Assembly: GCA_030062745.1 (NCBI GenBank)
Contig: CP099841.1
Coordinates: 20,463,398 to 20,527,397, forward strand
DNA from: Capitulum mitella
Taxonomy: Eukaryota > Arthropoda > Thecostraca > Pollicipedomorpha > Pollicipedidae
Length of the DNA: 64,000 nt
Reading direction: 5' to 3'
The position numbers and the translations under genes are program-made. Within the stretch, counting starts at the first letter, position 1, and every line of letters begins with the position of its first letter. Shown in pieces: positions 20,604 to 32,324 of the stretch. Below the pieces are notes generated by a model. The model made no database searches and was not told where the DNA came from. It saw nothing but the letters and a program-made list of their open reading frames with translations.

Positions 20604-22608
20604 GTGTGGTCGCCGCCGGCGCGCGCGGCGGCTTCGCGAGCGTCGGTCTCGAAATGGAAGGGACTGACGGCGGAAAACGAAATGGAGGGGAGTGACGGCG
20701 GTGTGCGTTGCGACTGTGGGCAGCGTGCGGTCTTGCACAATGTTTGCGCAGGCGCGGCGACTTGGTCAGTGTGATGCGCTAGTGCTAATCTCATGGTATT
20801 ATGGATGCCAGACAAGAAGCATGGATTCCAAACAATGCGTGGTATACGAGGTCTTATGTCTTTTTAAGCTGTCGAATGGAGAAAACTAAGTAGATGGCGA
20901 GGACAAAAAAGTTTTTCGCTTCTTTACCATACTTCTTCTTATCCCGCGACATGAGTAAAGAAGGCAGGTTTCGGCAGTCTTTGTGGTTAGGACAAGTTTT
21001 CGTGATGCGGTTTTCTGAGGACTTTTTTTAACAATTTGTGCTGAGCTCAGCAGTTGGCATTGATCTGTGTCATGACGCTGCCGCAGAGACCAGAACCTCG
21101 TTATACAGCTTCTTTTAAAAGCAGCATATTTTATATACTTTTTTAAGGTTCAATATATCATTACCATTCTCAAAAACCGTAAAACTTCCGAGAACAGAAA
21201 AGTTGCATTGGCGCTTTTCCATACTTTTATTCAAGGCATCATGTTTTTTGTATCTGCCCAGCTCACATAACTTTATGACGGTCTGGCGGGGAGTGCGGGC
21301 TGGCTAGCTCCCCGCTCACCGCGGCGGCGCCGGTAGTCCCATGCCCCCAGGGCGCAACCAACTCCCGCCCCTCGTACGGTGCACTGGTGAAAATCGCTGC
21401 ACGTCCGGCGGGGGTAAGTACCGATTTCTGGACAAAGGTCGGTCAAAATCGGGCGGAGACGTAAAGGTATTTCCCACAAGACCAAAACCTGGAACATTCT
21501 TGGAAGTGGGGAGCCTGGGTTCTCAGAGGTTCTCAGACCTCTATCATCACCCCATACCACCAGTCACACTAGCGGCCGGCCAGACAAAAGGCCACCGGCC
21601 CGACTCGCCGGTGCCATTGGTGGACCCAGGACGGAGAGAGCATCGTGCTCGGATCCTGCTGTTAGCTGTCGGTCGGAACTATAGAGGGACTTGTCTCCGC
21701 GTAAGTTGGTGAGAGGATTATAAATATGTGTGCCATTTGTATTCAAACCATTTTAACGCCCAACTTTATATCCATGGTTGCGACCCTCATCGAAGAGCGA
21801 GGAATGGAACGGGTCAACCGATAGGTGTGCGCTGGTCTGAATGCGCTATGCGCTAAATACGTTTATATCTTCTGGGTCACCTACGTCGTCGTGTTCGAAT
21901 AACGGCACGTTTTTTGTCTCAAATGCCGATCATATGTGACCTTTATTAGTAAGCGCAGATCGGGGCAGGGGATCAGTGGCGCTTGCTTCTTTCGTTGTTT
22001 TTTTCCAAACACTACTTGAATTCTACGGACAATTTTTTGTTCAGAAGCATTCGTGTTCGTGTGTTCCTTTTTTAACCCATCCCTGTTTTCGGCTATCCAG
22101 GATCAAAGCCTATTCAGGATAATTACGTTTTGCGTCGTTCGCCCAAGGCACGTCATAACAATAGCATTACTGAGACGGACTTGCAGCGCACCGGCTGTGA
22201 CACCCGTGCGTTGAAATCTGCATTGTCGTCCATGTCATTGTGGCACTCCATGACTATACCTCGTTACTGCATTTTCACGATCATTGCTGTCTCTCAACAG
22301 CATCTCTGTTGTCTGGCTCTTTCTTCGGCTGTTCCGGTAACGTGTTGTCATCTGGTTTCCATCGTCAATAAGTATCATAACAGAACTTGTTAAATACCTA
22401 TTAAATATACCGTATATTATTAAAGGACTCAGCTCAACCGGACCATGGATGTTTTCCTCAACTTTATTTTGGCGTCACTGTGATGATGTTTCATCGCTCG
22501 GCTTTCCGGAATAACGTTAATTGCGAAATACCTTCAGCACAGGCAACGGTAAAGACAAAAAAAGGTCACGTGACAATGGCGAACCCAGAAATCCTCGAGC
22601 AGACGGGC
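20604..22608. other. 3' flank of the repeat-protein gene; no second gene supported
   Basis: The first 150 bases are GC-rich with GTGACGGCGG repeats and probably form the 3' untranslated region. No AATAAA was seen, only AT-rich stretches near 21140-21170 that could act as a weak signal. A GC-rich patch at 21270-21660 has open frames on both strands (21341-21712 plus, 21273-21560 minus) without recognisable domains. The rest is unremarkable. Confidence 0.5.
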
Positions 22609-22731
22609 GACCTAGGTTGCTTTTCCCATACAATCCCATATGGCAGTGGAGACCTAGGTCGCTTTTCCCATACGACCACATGACAGTGGAGACCTAGGTC
22701 GTTTTTCTCATATGACCTCCCTACATCTGGA
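22609..22731 (+). repeat. Three tandem ~41-bp units with a GACCTAGGTC palindrome
   Basis: Units start at 22609, 22651 and 22691. Each begins GACCTAGGTC (T in place of the final C in the first), followed by GCTTTTCCCATAC and, in the first two, ending CAGTGGA. GACCTAGGTC is a perfect 10-bp palindrome. Confidence 0.85.
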
Positions 22732-23522
22732 GGAGCCCAACGAAAAAGTTCACCTGCCGCAAACCTCTTTTGCAGCCGGCGAACGAGGCATGAAGGCATT
22801 ATTCCAACCATACGTCTAAAGAAATGCAACAGAACTGGTTGTCACGTGGTTGGAAAGACCAGGAAGGCAAGGGCTCGCTTCGCTGTCGTTCGTTTGTTCA
22901 GCCTATGCTTCTTGGTAAGATTTACGTCCACTAGACGCAAAATTAATAGTCTAACGTTACGTATCTGAGCCATTAATTGTCTAACTATACACATTTCTTT
23001 TCAAATGAAATATTCCGTCCATAAACAGTCATAATTATTAACCATATTTTCATGTCCAGGCCAATTCAGCCCGCCCCCCCTACCCATCCCCCACCACCAT
23101 GGCGCATTTTGCAGCACCAAAGCCAAACCATTTGCGCTATCGTGCTGAAATTTCGTGACTCTTCTTATGCGAAATCAAGCCGCGCACGTGACAGCAGTAG
23201 CATGGCAGTGAGTAACCTCTCACAGCGGAACGCTCGGGCAAAACGTCCGCGTGCGAGAGTTTCAGCAGTGGACTTACCGTATGGCCATCCAAACGCCTCG
23301 CCTGTCACGCAAGGAACTGGGCGCCCCACAGCCAACTGTTCACCCACCGCACAGCAGACTCGAGCAACTCCGTTTGTAAGGAAGGAAAAATTTTGGAAAA
23401 GGTCCAGGCCTTTTTAATATTCGCAAACACAAGCGATCACCAAGCTGTAGAAAAGCACTGAATTCACCTACCCCGTGATCTATCCCTGAAACCTACACTT
23501 CACGTCAATGAAGTGAAGTGTA

Positions 23523-23524
<2 letters not shown>
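22732..23524. other. No supported gene
   Basis: The open frame at 23052-23417 (+, 121 codons) and its antisense have no motif I recognise. Nothing else stands out. Confidence 0.45.

Positions 23525-23571
<47 letters not shown>
23525..23571. repeat. (AT)n microsatellite
   Basis: This is an uninterrupted AT dinucleotide run of about 23 units, ending about 30 bases before the hAT element at 23603. Confidence 0.95.
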
Positions 23572-23572
<1 letters not shown>

Positions 23573-24167
23573 CCTACATTTGCCGACGTCTGATGTCTGA
23601 ATTAGGGATGCACCGGATATCCGGTCCGGCCGGATATCCGGCCGGATATTAGAGATTATCCGGTATCCGGTATCCGGCCGGATATTTTTGTGATCCGGCC
23701 GGATACTGCCGGATATTTAACCTCCCGGTGTACAATCAAGACGTTGCTGTAATGTCTGCGTCCAAAACCGTTCCAGGGGAAACGTGGCTTGTTCTATTAC
23801 ATTGTCGATGTAACTGGCAGTTCCAAGTCGGTCTGGAGACCTTGGAACCAATTTTTTCTGTATTGGTCCGGGAGGGCTCGGACATATCCTGCAAGAATGG
23901 GACTCAAGTTCAAAACTGTGAAACAATAGCCAGCATGCGGTCAGCAGCCCATCTTATGATTTCCTTTTTTCGACATATTTCTTATCTTTCTCAAATTCTG
24001 ACACAAACGCATTAGGAAAAAATATAAATTGTGGGCACTAGAAAATGAGACAGTATTTAAAGTCATACCGTAAGCACATTTATTGCTGTATGAACATTAA
24101 ACTTTGCAGAAATGTAGTGACAACCGTTGCGGTCAGTTCTTGCTTAATGGATCATCTCCATCACCTC

Positions 24168-24950
24168 TCATCTGTCGGCAACACGCACGCGCCTGGGTAC
24201 GCGCACCAGCATTTTACGCGGTATCTCTAGGTCCAGAGCAGCGATCACCTGACTCATCCAGCGCTTTAGGGCGACTTTGGATGTTACGTACCAGTCTCCC
24301 TGATACATCCTCTGCTTAATGATGCCCCAGATGTCCTCAGTAGGACGCACCTGGGGCACACAGGGGGATTGCTGTCACGCACTACATACGGCACTCTGGC
24401 CTCTTCCAGCAACTTGAGCGTTTTCTTCGCATAATGAGCGCTGGCCAAGTCTGGCCAGATCAACATGTTCCTCTCGAAACAGTACTCATCCAAATATGGG
24501 ATGAGCACATTTCCTACGCACTTCTCACGGTACATGTTACCATCAACATTACCCATACCCGGCATGATAGCCGGCTTTGTCACACCCCTGAGAGAGATGG
24601 CGGGCTTTTTCGAAAAGATTACGGGGAAACTTGCTCTCTGGCCTCAGTTGTACTTTTGCTGGACTTCTGCTGGACGTGCTCCAACAGAGTACCCAAGGTT
24701 TCCTGACATATACCTCTCGTGATAGGTGAATTAGCTTTCGTCGTCCATGGCAATGCCCCGTTCTTTCCGATTTCATGTGATCCGCGGGACAGTTTGCGGA
24801 TGCGGGTCTTTTGGGCGACCTCTTGTTTTTGGGTGACCTGACTCTTGCTCTTTCGGTACCGAACCTTGTTTGCCACCAGTACTTTTTGGCACGTACGTTC
24901 TGGAGATTCCAAACCTTCCAGCCGGAACGCATTATGACACCTGTTGTTTT
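24168..24950 (-). pseudogene. Tc1/mariner-type transposase pseudogene
   Basis: Minus-strand pieces in two frames read like the catalytic domain of IS630/Tc1/mariner transposases. The order is a SKFPRNLF block (near 24640), a GVTKPAIMPGMGNVDG-like block (24570), WPDLASAHYAKKTL with the second catalytic Asp (24455), then RPTEDIWGIIKQRMY with the final Glu (24320). A frameshift near 24355 splits the last two blocks. About 37 residues separate the Asp and Glu, pointing to a DD37E-like group, but the frameshift makes this ±1. The N-terminal DNA-binding half is only weakly visible (24700-24950). I could not find TA-flanked inverted ends. It is not functional. Confidence 0.75.
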
Positions 24951-25302
24951 TAGAGCTCGAATCAGCTGTAGCTGTCTTTAAACACGCGCACTGGAATGGG
25001 GGTCTTTTTGTGCCCCCCACCTGCTCTTCTTGAATATCTCGAGAACGCATCTGAACTGGTTGCTGTTACTTTGTGACATTTATGGCAATTGAATAACTCG
25101 TCAAATGGCGTAGAAAAATTGGAAATCGGCTAGAAATTTCGAAGTTTCAAGCATTTGAAGTCAGGCAAACATGACGAAAACGACGGTTGTCGCTGACAAA
25201 TGGGAACTTTGTGAAAGAACTGGCGTTCTTCTTAAGACTGCTATTTGAACACAGTCAGGCGATGTCATTCGGGCATAAGTGATGGACGTACCAAGGCTAC
25301 AG

Positions 25303-25588
25303 CCAGGGTCAATAAGGGTTAAGGGCATCAAAGGTCGAGGTTTGTGACCTGATCCAGATTTGCTTTGCAAGATGTCAGGTTGTATGAAATATGCATTCGA
25401 AGGCCCTAATAAAAACACGTTTGCGCACACTGATATGCTTACATATTCCAAGGTCAGTCAAGGTCAAGGTCGTTAAAAGCCAAGGTCAAATATCTTGTAA
25501 CCTTGCTCAGATTTGTTCTGCGGCATATCGATTTGTATGAAATATACATTCAAAGACCCTAATAAAGACACGTGTGCGCCCATGCAGA

Positions 25589-25640
<52 letters not shown>

Positions 25641-25780
25641 AGAGTCATTTCAGGTCAAGGTCATCAAAGGTCAAGGGCAGGTTTTTGTGACCTGGACCAG
25701 ATTTGTTTTGCAATACATTGATTTGTGTGAAATACGCATTCAAAGACCCTTCTAAAACACGTTTGGCATATTGATACTGA
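25303..25780 (+). repeat. Three ~150-bp tandem units separated by a (TA)n tract
   Basis: Units begin near 25303, 25451 and 25637. Each has AGGTCAAGG motifs, then a TGACCT(G/T)..CCAGATTTG block, then GAAATA(T/C)GCATTC(A/G)AAG and CACGTTTG or similar. A (TA)23 tract at 25592-25637 interrupts the second and third units. It lies inside the hAT element. Confidence 0.85.
25592..25637. repeat. (TA)n microsatellite
   Basis: This is a pure TA run of about 23 units inside the tandem array. Confidence 0.95.
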
Positions 25781-26377
25781 CATGTATATACATACATAGC
25801 TATACATACATACAGAAATATAAACGCTGGAAATGACCAGATGTACCGATGTTGGCTACCTTCACGGAAAATATGCCAAAAGATACATGTCGCGCCCTCA
25901 TTTACTCTCAAACTGTCCCGTGTTGTTCGAAATCTGATCTGTAAAAGATGAAAAAATGACGTCACAGGTCATTGACCTGACATGACCTCGACCCAAAATC
26001 CCCAGTCAAGACGCCAAATGAATGGAAGTTATCGTATTCCACGTTTTAACGGCCCAACAAACACCCCGTTTCGTTCGGAAAGTTGTACGGAATGGCCTGT
26101 ACAGGCCTATAAAGTGTCCAAAGTTGACCTTTTCCACCCCATTTGGCCTTGAAGATATCAACTCACGAGCTGTGGGCATTTTTTACTAATTTTTTCAGTT
26201 TCCCACATCTTTCTTTTCTATTCAGTCTTTTCGGTTTCATTATTTCAGTAGAAATAGTAAATAAAAACATGTAAACATAATATCCGGTATCCGGCCGGAT
26301 ATTCAGCACCCGATCCGGCATATCCGGTATCCGGCCGAATCACAAAAATCCCGATCCGGTGCATCCCTAGTCTGAAT

Positions 26378-27776
26378 GGCGGAAAGACCCGAACGACCAG
26401 ACCCGGGCGTGTCAAAGAACGGAGTGCCACGAGCGTGAGCACGCCGCTACGTAGCCCCATTGTAGTGCGAGACAATCCGCTGATGGAACCCCCATCGGCC
26501 AATCCGTCACCACATGCCCTAACACGGCGCTGCCCTCTCTCCCGAATGACCTAACATTCCTATGTATCAATGTGCAAATCACATCAAAATTTAAACGTCT
26601 TGCATGCAACAGGAGCGGCTCAAGGAGACCTCTCTGGAAAGCAAAACGTCGATGCAAGGCATTTTGCTGTCGCCGCAAACGAATTCTCGTTCCTTTCCGC
26701 ATCGGTACCGTCAGCCAAGATTTGAAAATAGCATGATGAACCCCCGCCCCCCTTGCCAGACTGGCGGGGGTTCATGACAACAAGGATTTCATGTTGTGTC
26801 GTGCAGGATCAATGATAATGCGACAGATGATACGACAGACATCAGAGATTTACTTTACGTAAAACATATGGTATAGGTTGATCTTGTTTGATCTTGACGT
26901 GATGATGACTGCAGATTTCGAATGCATCCTATTTGCGGCATGACCTAGCCGAGACAAAGTCCTTTGTAGTGAGAAAAACGCAACTCCTATCCTTACAAAA
27001 AGACGAGCTTTTTTCGTTCACTTTCAGTTTCCTGTGAAATCGCCAAATTTGATCCCATATGCTCTTTTACCGCCCCAAAGAAGCAAATCGGGTCTTTTTA
27101 CGTCTAACCTCTTCGGAGTCACGTAAACAACTTGCTCATTACAGTCTTCCGCCAAAAATCGAACAGATTGTTTTACCTAAGATGACCTCTGGTGGTTTCG
27201 ATATAAATCCGATTTGAGTAAATCTGGGTGCTTCCTTGTTTCCGCGAAGGCCTGTCCAGCGATGTTCTTACTTTTCTGAGCAACATTTGGTTCTCGATAT
27301 CTTGGGAAGAACTGAACTTCTACGTCGTCTACCAAATGTCCGGAGATTGTTAAAGGTGAACGCAGAGGACGTCATGGGAGTAACGACATGTGTAAATGTT
27401 TTTCTGCGTGCTGGAAACAAAGTTTACTTAATAAGTAAACTTGATCGTCTCTTCTGGTGTTTCGGCCCCTTCACCATTTCACACGTAAGTATTCGTATAC
27501 AGGTGCAAGAATTTGAGAGACCTACACTCCAACCCACAGGTACGAATGACCTTCATTATTCGTATACATATAAAGTATTCGAATATACATTCATACAGTA
27601 CATACACTCACATACAGTGTTCGTATACGTAAACTGTTTTACGTGGTATGACATTGATACAAAGGACGTATTTTGTAGAGGGGCACAATATGATGAAAAG
27701 CGGAGCCAGGTGCAGGAATCTGAGAGACATACACTCCAACCCACAGGTAAGACTGGTTTACATTATTGATTTCAAC
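26378..27776. other. No supported gene; hairpin and local duplication
   Basis: A minus-strand open frame at 26412-26702 is unrecognised. A perfect 12-bp stem lies at 26737-26774. A 57-bp direct repeat with CTACACTCCAACCCACAGGT-like sequence lies at 27500-27558 and 27708-27765. The open frame 27236-27769 spans both repeat copies but has no recognisable domain. Confidence 0.5.
26737..26774. repeat. Perfect 12-bp inverted repeat (hairpin)
   Basis: TGAACCCCCGCC at 26737-26748 pairs with GGCGGGGGTTCA at 26763-26774 across a 14-base loop. It resembles the G-run/C-run hairpins at the ends of the TTAA elements, but no TTAA end is next to it. Confidence 0.7.
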
Positions 27777-28135
27777 TTAACCTTATTTCCCGCATCTATA
27801 ACACACAACCGCATTCCCGTATACGAGAGAGGGTTTTTTCGGGCACTCGCCGAGCTCTTCAGAATTTTCCATCCTATTTTATTGCAAAAAATAGGCAATC
27901 GATTCGCCATGATGTTAATTACATGTCAGTAAAAGTAATTTTTTGAAAATCTTACAAGAAACAGATACAATGGAGCAAACAAGTGGCAACTGTGGATATT
28001 TTTAGCTTGTTCTGATTCCGATTTTTATAGACCGTCATGCAACTGGCACGAGTGAACAAGTAATCGACAAGACTTTTCCCTTTGGTCCATACGTTTACAA
28101 CTTTGGCATAATTCATAGTGCACAGTGGTTGAAAA
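27777..28135 (+). mobile_element. Family B TTAA element, left-end fragment
   Basis: It starts TTAACCTTATTTCCCGC, a variant of the family B end TTAACCCTATTCCCGG at 9796, and follows that element for about 350 bases (for example CGAGCTCTTCAGAATTTTCC, then CAATCGATTCGCC, then CAACTGGCACGAG against CGAACTGGCATGAATCGAG). The right part is missing; similarity fades near 28135. Confidence 0.65.
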
Positions 28136-31064
28136 TGGGATATGTCTTTTTGACTGAATTAAGAGACATGTCATTTTGTGCAAACGACTGGGGAGCTGAG
28201 CTAATCGCCTGACAACCTGACCGTCCCAAAAATGTGAGCGTCTTAAAGGAATTAACCTACTTGATTGTAATCGACGGCAATTTTTATTTTTACTTCTTGG
28301 TTACCATTTGTCAAACAACAATCTATGCTCCCCTCGCCAAACTAGCAGATTTTTGGGGGGGAGCAAAATGCTTCTGGAAGGGTCCAGATTCACACTGAGG
28401 GGGGCATGGTCTCTGCAAAAGAACGCAGATCGACACCCCTATGAATTAACATACAAGTGAAGTGTCTTTTTTTGCTTGCACTAGTCATTTCTACCTAAGA
28501 AGTGCAATCTGTAGTGCACTGAACTTGGAGCTTGGAGAACTTGGAGCACCGTTTGCCACACAACGCAAATCAGCCGTTTGCCCCTTCTTGTTTTTCCTGA
28601 AGGCGCCAGTGACGTTTTATTTATTTATTTCTCTTTTTTATTCTATTTGTTTATTCATTATTATTATTTTATTTATTTCTTTATCATTACTATTTTATTT
28701 ATTTATTTATTTCTCTACATGGAAAGTTGGTCAGACATCCAGTCTTCGTTCAACCCCTGTTTCGCTGAAGTCGGTCCAATACATGGGACTCGTCCCCCTG
28801 CCCCTCTCTCGTATGAATTTTAAACGAAATTCATCCCCTGAAAACAAGGTTGATGGCGCAGGCATATAGCAGGAAACTTGCGGCAAACTAAACAATAGAC
28901 ATATTGCACTGAACACAGTGTAATCGCCAGCCTGTTTGATTTTCTAGTAAGCGAGGTTAATAAGGCGCATGGTGATTTCCGGCCAAGCAAAAGAATAGCC
29001 AGGATTTCACCCAGCAGGAGTCCAGAACAAACATAAACCCCCTCCAAACTGGAAACTCCTAGAATTTTGGTCATTTTCCAGAACTCTGTCCCGAAAATTT
29101 GCATTCATTTTCAATTCCGATGAGTAAGGGAACTTTGAATCTCAAACCCAAAGGGTGCGCCATTGTCACCTTGTCCCCTCCCCTCTTGGCTATGCCCCTG
29201 CGGCAAGGTCAGCGAACGTCTCGATGCAAAACAGTGATGCATTGAATTCCATTTGGATCCAGGCACACGTCTGCTCCGTAACATTGGCTCCAATCCCAGT
29301 CACTACCCTAGAGCAATATCCGATCAGATTCACAAATACACGGGTACAAGAAACGCAAACGTGGCGAAAAACTGCTTCTGATTTACCTAGTGGCTAGCTA
29401 TTATAAGGACATCTAAGGTTTAAGCGGAATCTCGATATTCATTATTATTTCATCTTCATTATAAATTTCCCTCCAAGAATCCATTGATATAAAACAACGT
29501 AAAAGCGCGACTTCGACTTCTGTTAACTTTAACTGTAAACTTCTGTAAACTGACTTCTTTTCGTCGAAAGTTCCTCTTGACATTTGACTTCGGTGTAGTG
29601 TTGATTGCGGTTCATTCGACTCAGCTCTTACGCACAGTTTCACAATTTTGGGCCTACGGACAGCCGTTTTAAGCGGCATTTTATATTTTCCAGGAAGACA
29701 GGGCTTATGGGGAGGCGGATCGGGCATGACGCGGACTAGAGGACGGATGCGACGTCTGTGGCCCTATCCCAGCCTCTGTTCCTGAAGGCCGGAGCCCCGC
29801 AGCTGCTGGTTCCTTTGACGACGGCTAGTGGCGCCACGGTAGCACCGCGAGAGGGAGGGCCTCCTGGGTTCGGGCAGCCCCCTACCGGTGTGTGGCAGTA
29901 CCTATGACGCTGCATGTGTGCTATATGCGGTGTCGTGCGGTTACGTCCAAACGCGGCAATGCTTGATTTTACTTCAAGTTTCCAGTTCTAGCTTTTAAGA
30001 CAGTTTTATACGAGTGGACTGCCCTACACTACCTTCAAGCAGTGATTTTGTATCTATAAATTTGATCCGCATGGTTTGATAAAGTTAAGTTTGGGATCGG
30101 AACGAACACTAAGCAGGGCACGTCAGACTCCATATCCGCTTGCGCAGTTCCAGGAAACGGCTGATTTTGTGGCCAAAGTTGAACGTGCCGCCAAGGATGA
30201 GACACGATCGAGTGGAAGTCAGCAACGACATTTCAAAAATTTCCGAGCAGAGCGCGACTGAGGGATCGGAACACAGGAACTCAGTAATCTGTGCAAGTGT
30301 TGGGGTCCATTTGTGTCGCGTGCCCGGTCCAAAATTTGAATTGTACGGCGAAAGTTGTGCCGAGAGTGGCTGTTACACCGATGCTTTTTGTCTCCAGTAC
30401 CGATAAGTCTGCTCATCTGAGATGGATGACTGAGCCGGATGTTGGCCGTAAATGTGAAGACATTGGAAAGGCAGCAGTACGTGAGGTGAAGATTCTCAGT
30501 ACCGGACGACTGTGATGGGTGATTATGACGTGAACATATTAAATAGGTCGTGGAGGGAAGTATGCCTTTTCTACCACTCTTAGATGCGTTTGTATGGTGA
30601 TGCATCGAGCATGACCGATTTTCCTCACAAAGCTTGGGATAACCAGTATCTTTGTGCAGTGAGTTACTTGATGCTTTGCATTTCGCGACCTTGTCATTAG
30701 AAAACGCGTTCTGTTGGGCTACACTTTGAGTCGGGCAAACGATGCAAACGATGGCGAACGAATTTTTGTCCGTTTGAGGAGGCTGCTGCTGAATTATTTA
30801 TCACCAGACTGATCGCGTGGTCCTGAAGCTCGGAAATTTGTTGTGGACCAGCGTATCATGACATCAGAATCATTTCAGAAACAAAAGGCCAGAAACAAAC
30901 AATTCCGAAATTATTCCACTAAGAATATCTCAGGATAATCAAATTTTATTTGGAAAGACACTTCAACACCTAGAACAGTAGCACTGTAGTCTGGATGCAG
31001 AAATCATTTGATCCAGGGTTCGCTTGCCCAAAACTCTTCCTTTACGGCGCTAGAACAAATTATG
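28136..31064. other. No supported gene; (TTTA)n tract and GC-rich patch
   Basis: An imperfect TTTA/TTTC tract lies at 28615-28715. A GC-rich patch at 29710-29900 and AT-rich sequence beyond have only short open frames (29413-29727 minus, 30140-30605 on both strands) with no domain I can name. Confidence 0.5.
28615..28715. repeat. Imperfect (TTTA)n microsatellite
   Basis: Runs of TTTATTTATTTC interspersed with ATTATT. Confidence 0.85.
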
Positions 31065-32324
31065 TTAACCCGCACCCGACTGGCAATTGGCGCCGACCGC
31101 GCCCGACTGGGGAGGAGGGCGGTTGACCGTCCCCTCTAACTCACGAACGGCTACTCGCACGATAAAAATAAGCACTCCTTCGGAAAGCTCGTGACAAGAA
31201 GAGCTCGAAACTGGTTTCGTTTTTAGCTTTAAATAATATGTAAGCCATTCACGCCCTATATATGTTTTCTTACGGCCAACTACATGAAACCGAAAAACGG
31301 CCCGAATCTCAAGGGCCGTTCAAATATTATATAATATATATATAAGACGTTATAATAAATGAAGTCTGGAAAATGGCACCACCGAGCAGGCAGAGGTCTG
31401 CAGATACCGACACACGTCTAAATTCTTCGATTTGTTTAATATCTATGTCGAAACGTTGACCTAAAGACACGGCGATTTTTGCGTCGACTGCCGGTGGACG
31501 CCATAGCCGAACGCGAAATGACATGAACGAGGGATTAATTTAAGCGTTTCTTTTTTCGCGACACTGGCCTCTCTATGCAATATTACTTGATCCTAGTGGT
31601 TCTTTTGGTGGTTTCTCATGCTTAAATTTTGGAAAAAAAACAGTAGTCGTCAATCTACATAACTGGCGGAACTTTTCGCGAGAGCCTGTTTATTCCCACA
31701 GTATGCAATTGTTGAAACTTTTTGAGCTTCTAGGTATTACTCGTAAGTGTGTGGTTCAGCTCTCCCATTTTCTGCCCGTTCTGAGTAATTCATCGCCGAT
31801 TTTGACAGCCGTGCATTTTGGCTTGTAACGGCTATTTGTGACCTGACCTTAGGTCAACTGCTGGAAGTCATTAATACTTTTGTCACTGACAGTAACTGGA
31901 TGTCTGCATCATCCCACACCAAAAATGTTATAAAAAAGCTCCGTCGATTTCAGAAAAAAATGACTTATCTTAAAAATCGGCTTGACCTTACGTCAATAGC
32001 CCAGAAGATTACGAAAAATCTGAGAGGGCAGATCTGTTGCATCTATCAAGATCTCTTATCTCTGAACGTTTTATTGTGATATCATGTTTTCCGAAAAAGT
32101 TACTGGGCGCTAAACTTTTTATGGACACAGGTCCATTTGACTTGACCTAGGTCAGACACCTAACTTGACCCTAGGTCAGAAGTTTAATACAAGGCGTGAA
32201 ATTGATCAGGCTAAAGGTACACAAAGTTTCTTGGCGCTGCGTTCGTTCGCTCTCTCGCAATCTTGGAAAAACCTCGCGAGGGCACGAGGGGCGGTCAACC
32301 CCCCCCCCTGTCGGGGCGGGTTAA
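31065..32324 (+). mobile_element. Family A TTAA element, copy 2 (complete)
   Basis: This 1,260-bp element runs from TTAACCCGCACCCGACTGG to GTCGGGGCGGGTTAA. Subterminal G-run/C-run hairpins lie at about 31105-31135 and 32288-32316. The interior shares landmarks with copies 1, 3 and 4, including CTAACTCACGAACGG, ATATGTAAGC, GAAACCGAAAAACGGCC and TGACCTTAGGTCAACTG. Minus-strand open frames such as 31327-31524 are not conserved between copies. Confidence 0.88.

Larger units (their letters stand above)
23603..26369. mobile_element. hAT-type non-autonomous element, copy 2, with internal insertions
   Basis: The ends are TAGGGATGCACCGGATATCC and ..GGTGCATCCCTA, bracketed by a perfect 8-bp target duplication GTCTGAAT at 23595-23602 and 26370-26377. 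This proves the boundaries and fits hAT. CCGGATAT/ATCCGGCC motifs recur at least eight times at the left end and several times at the right. Flanking interior sequence matches copy 1 at 1722-3862. Between the flanks lie a broken Tc1/mariner transposase (24168-24950, minus) and a tandem array (25303-25780), so the 2.77 kb length reflects later additions. No hAT transposase is present. Confidence 0.9.

Noticed and set aside
26737..26774. Transcription terminator
   Set aside because: Hairpin without a T-run and in a eukaryotic context; more like a worn transposon end.
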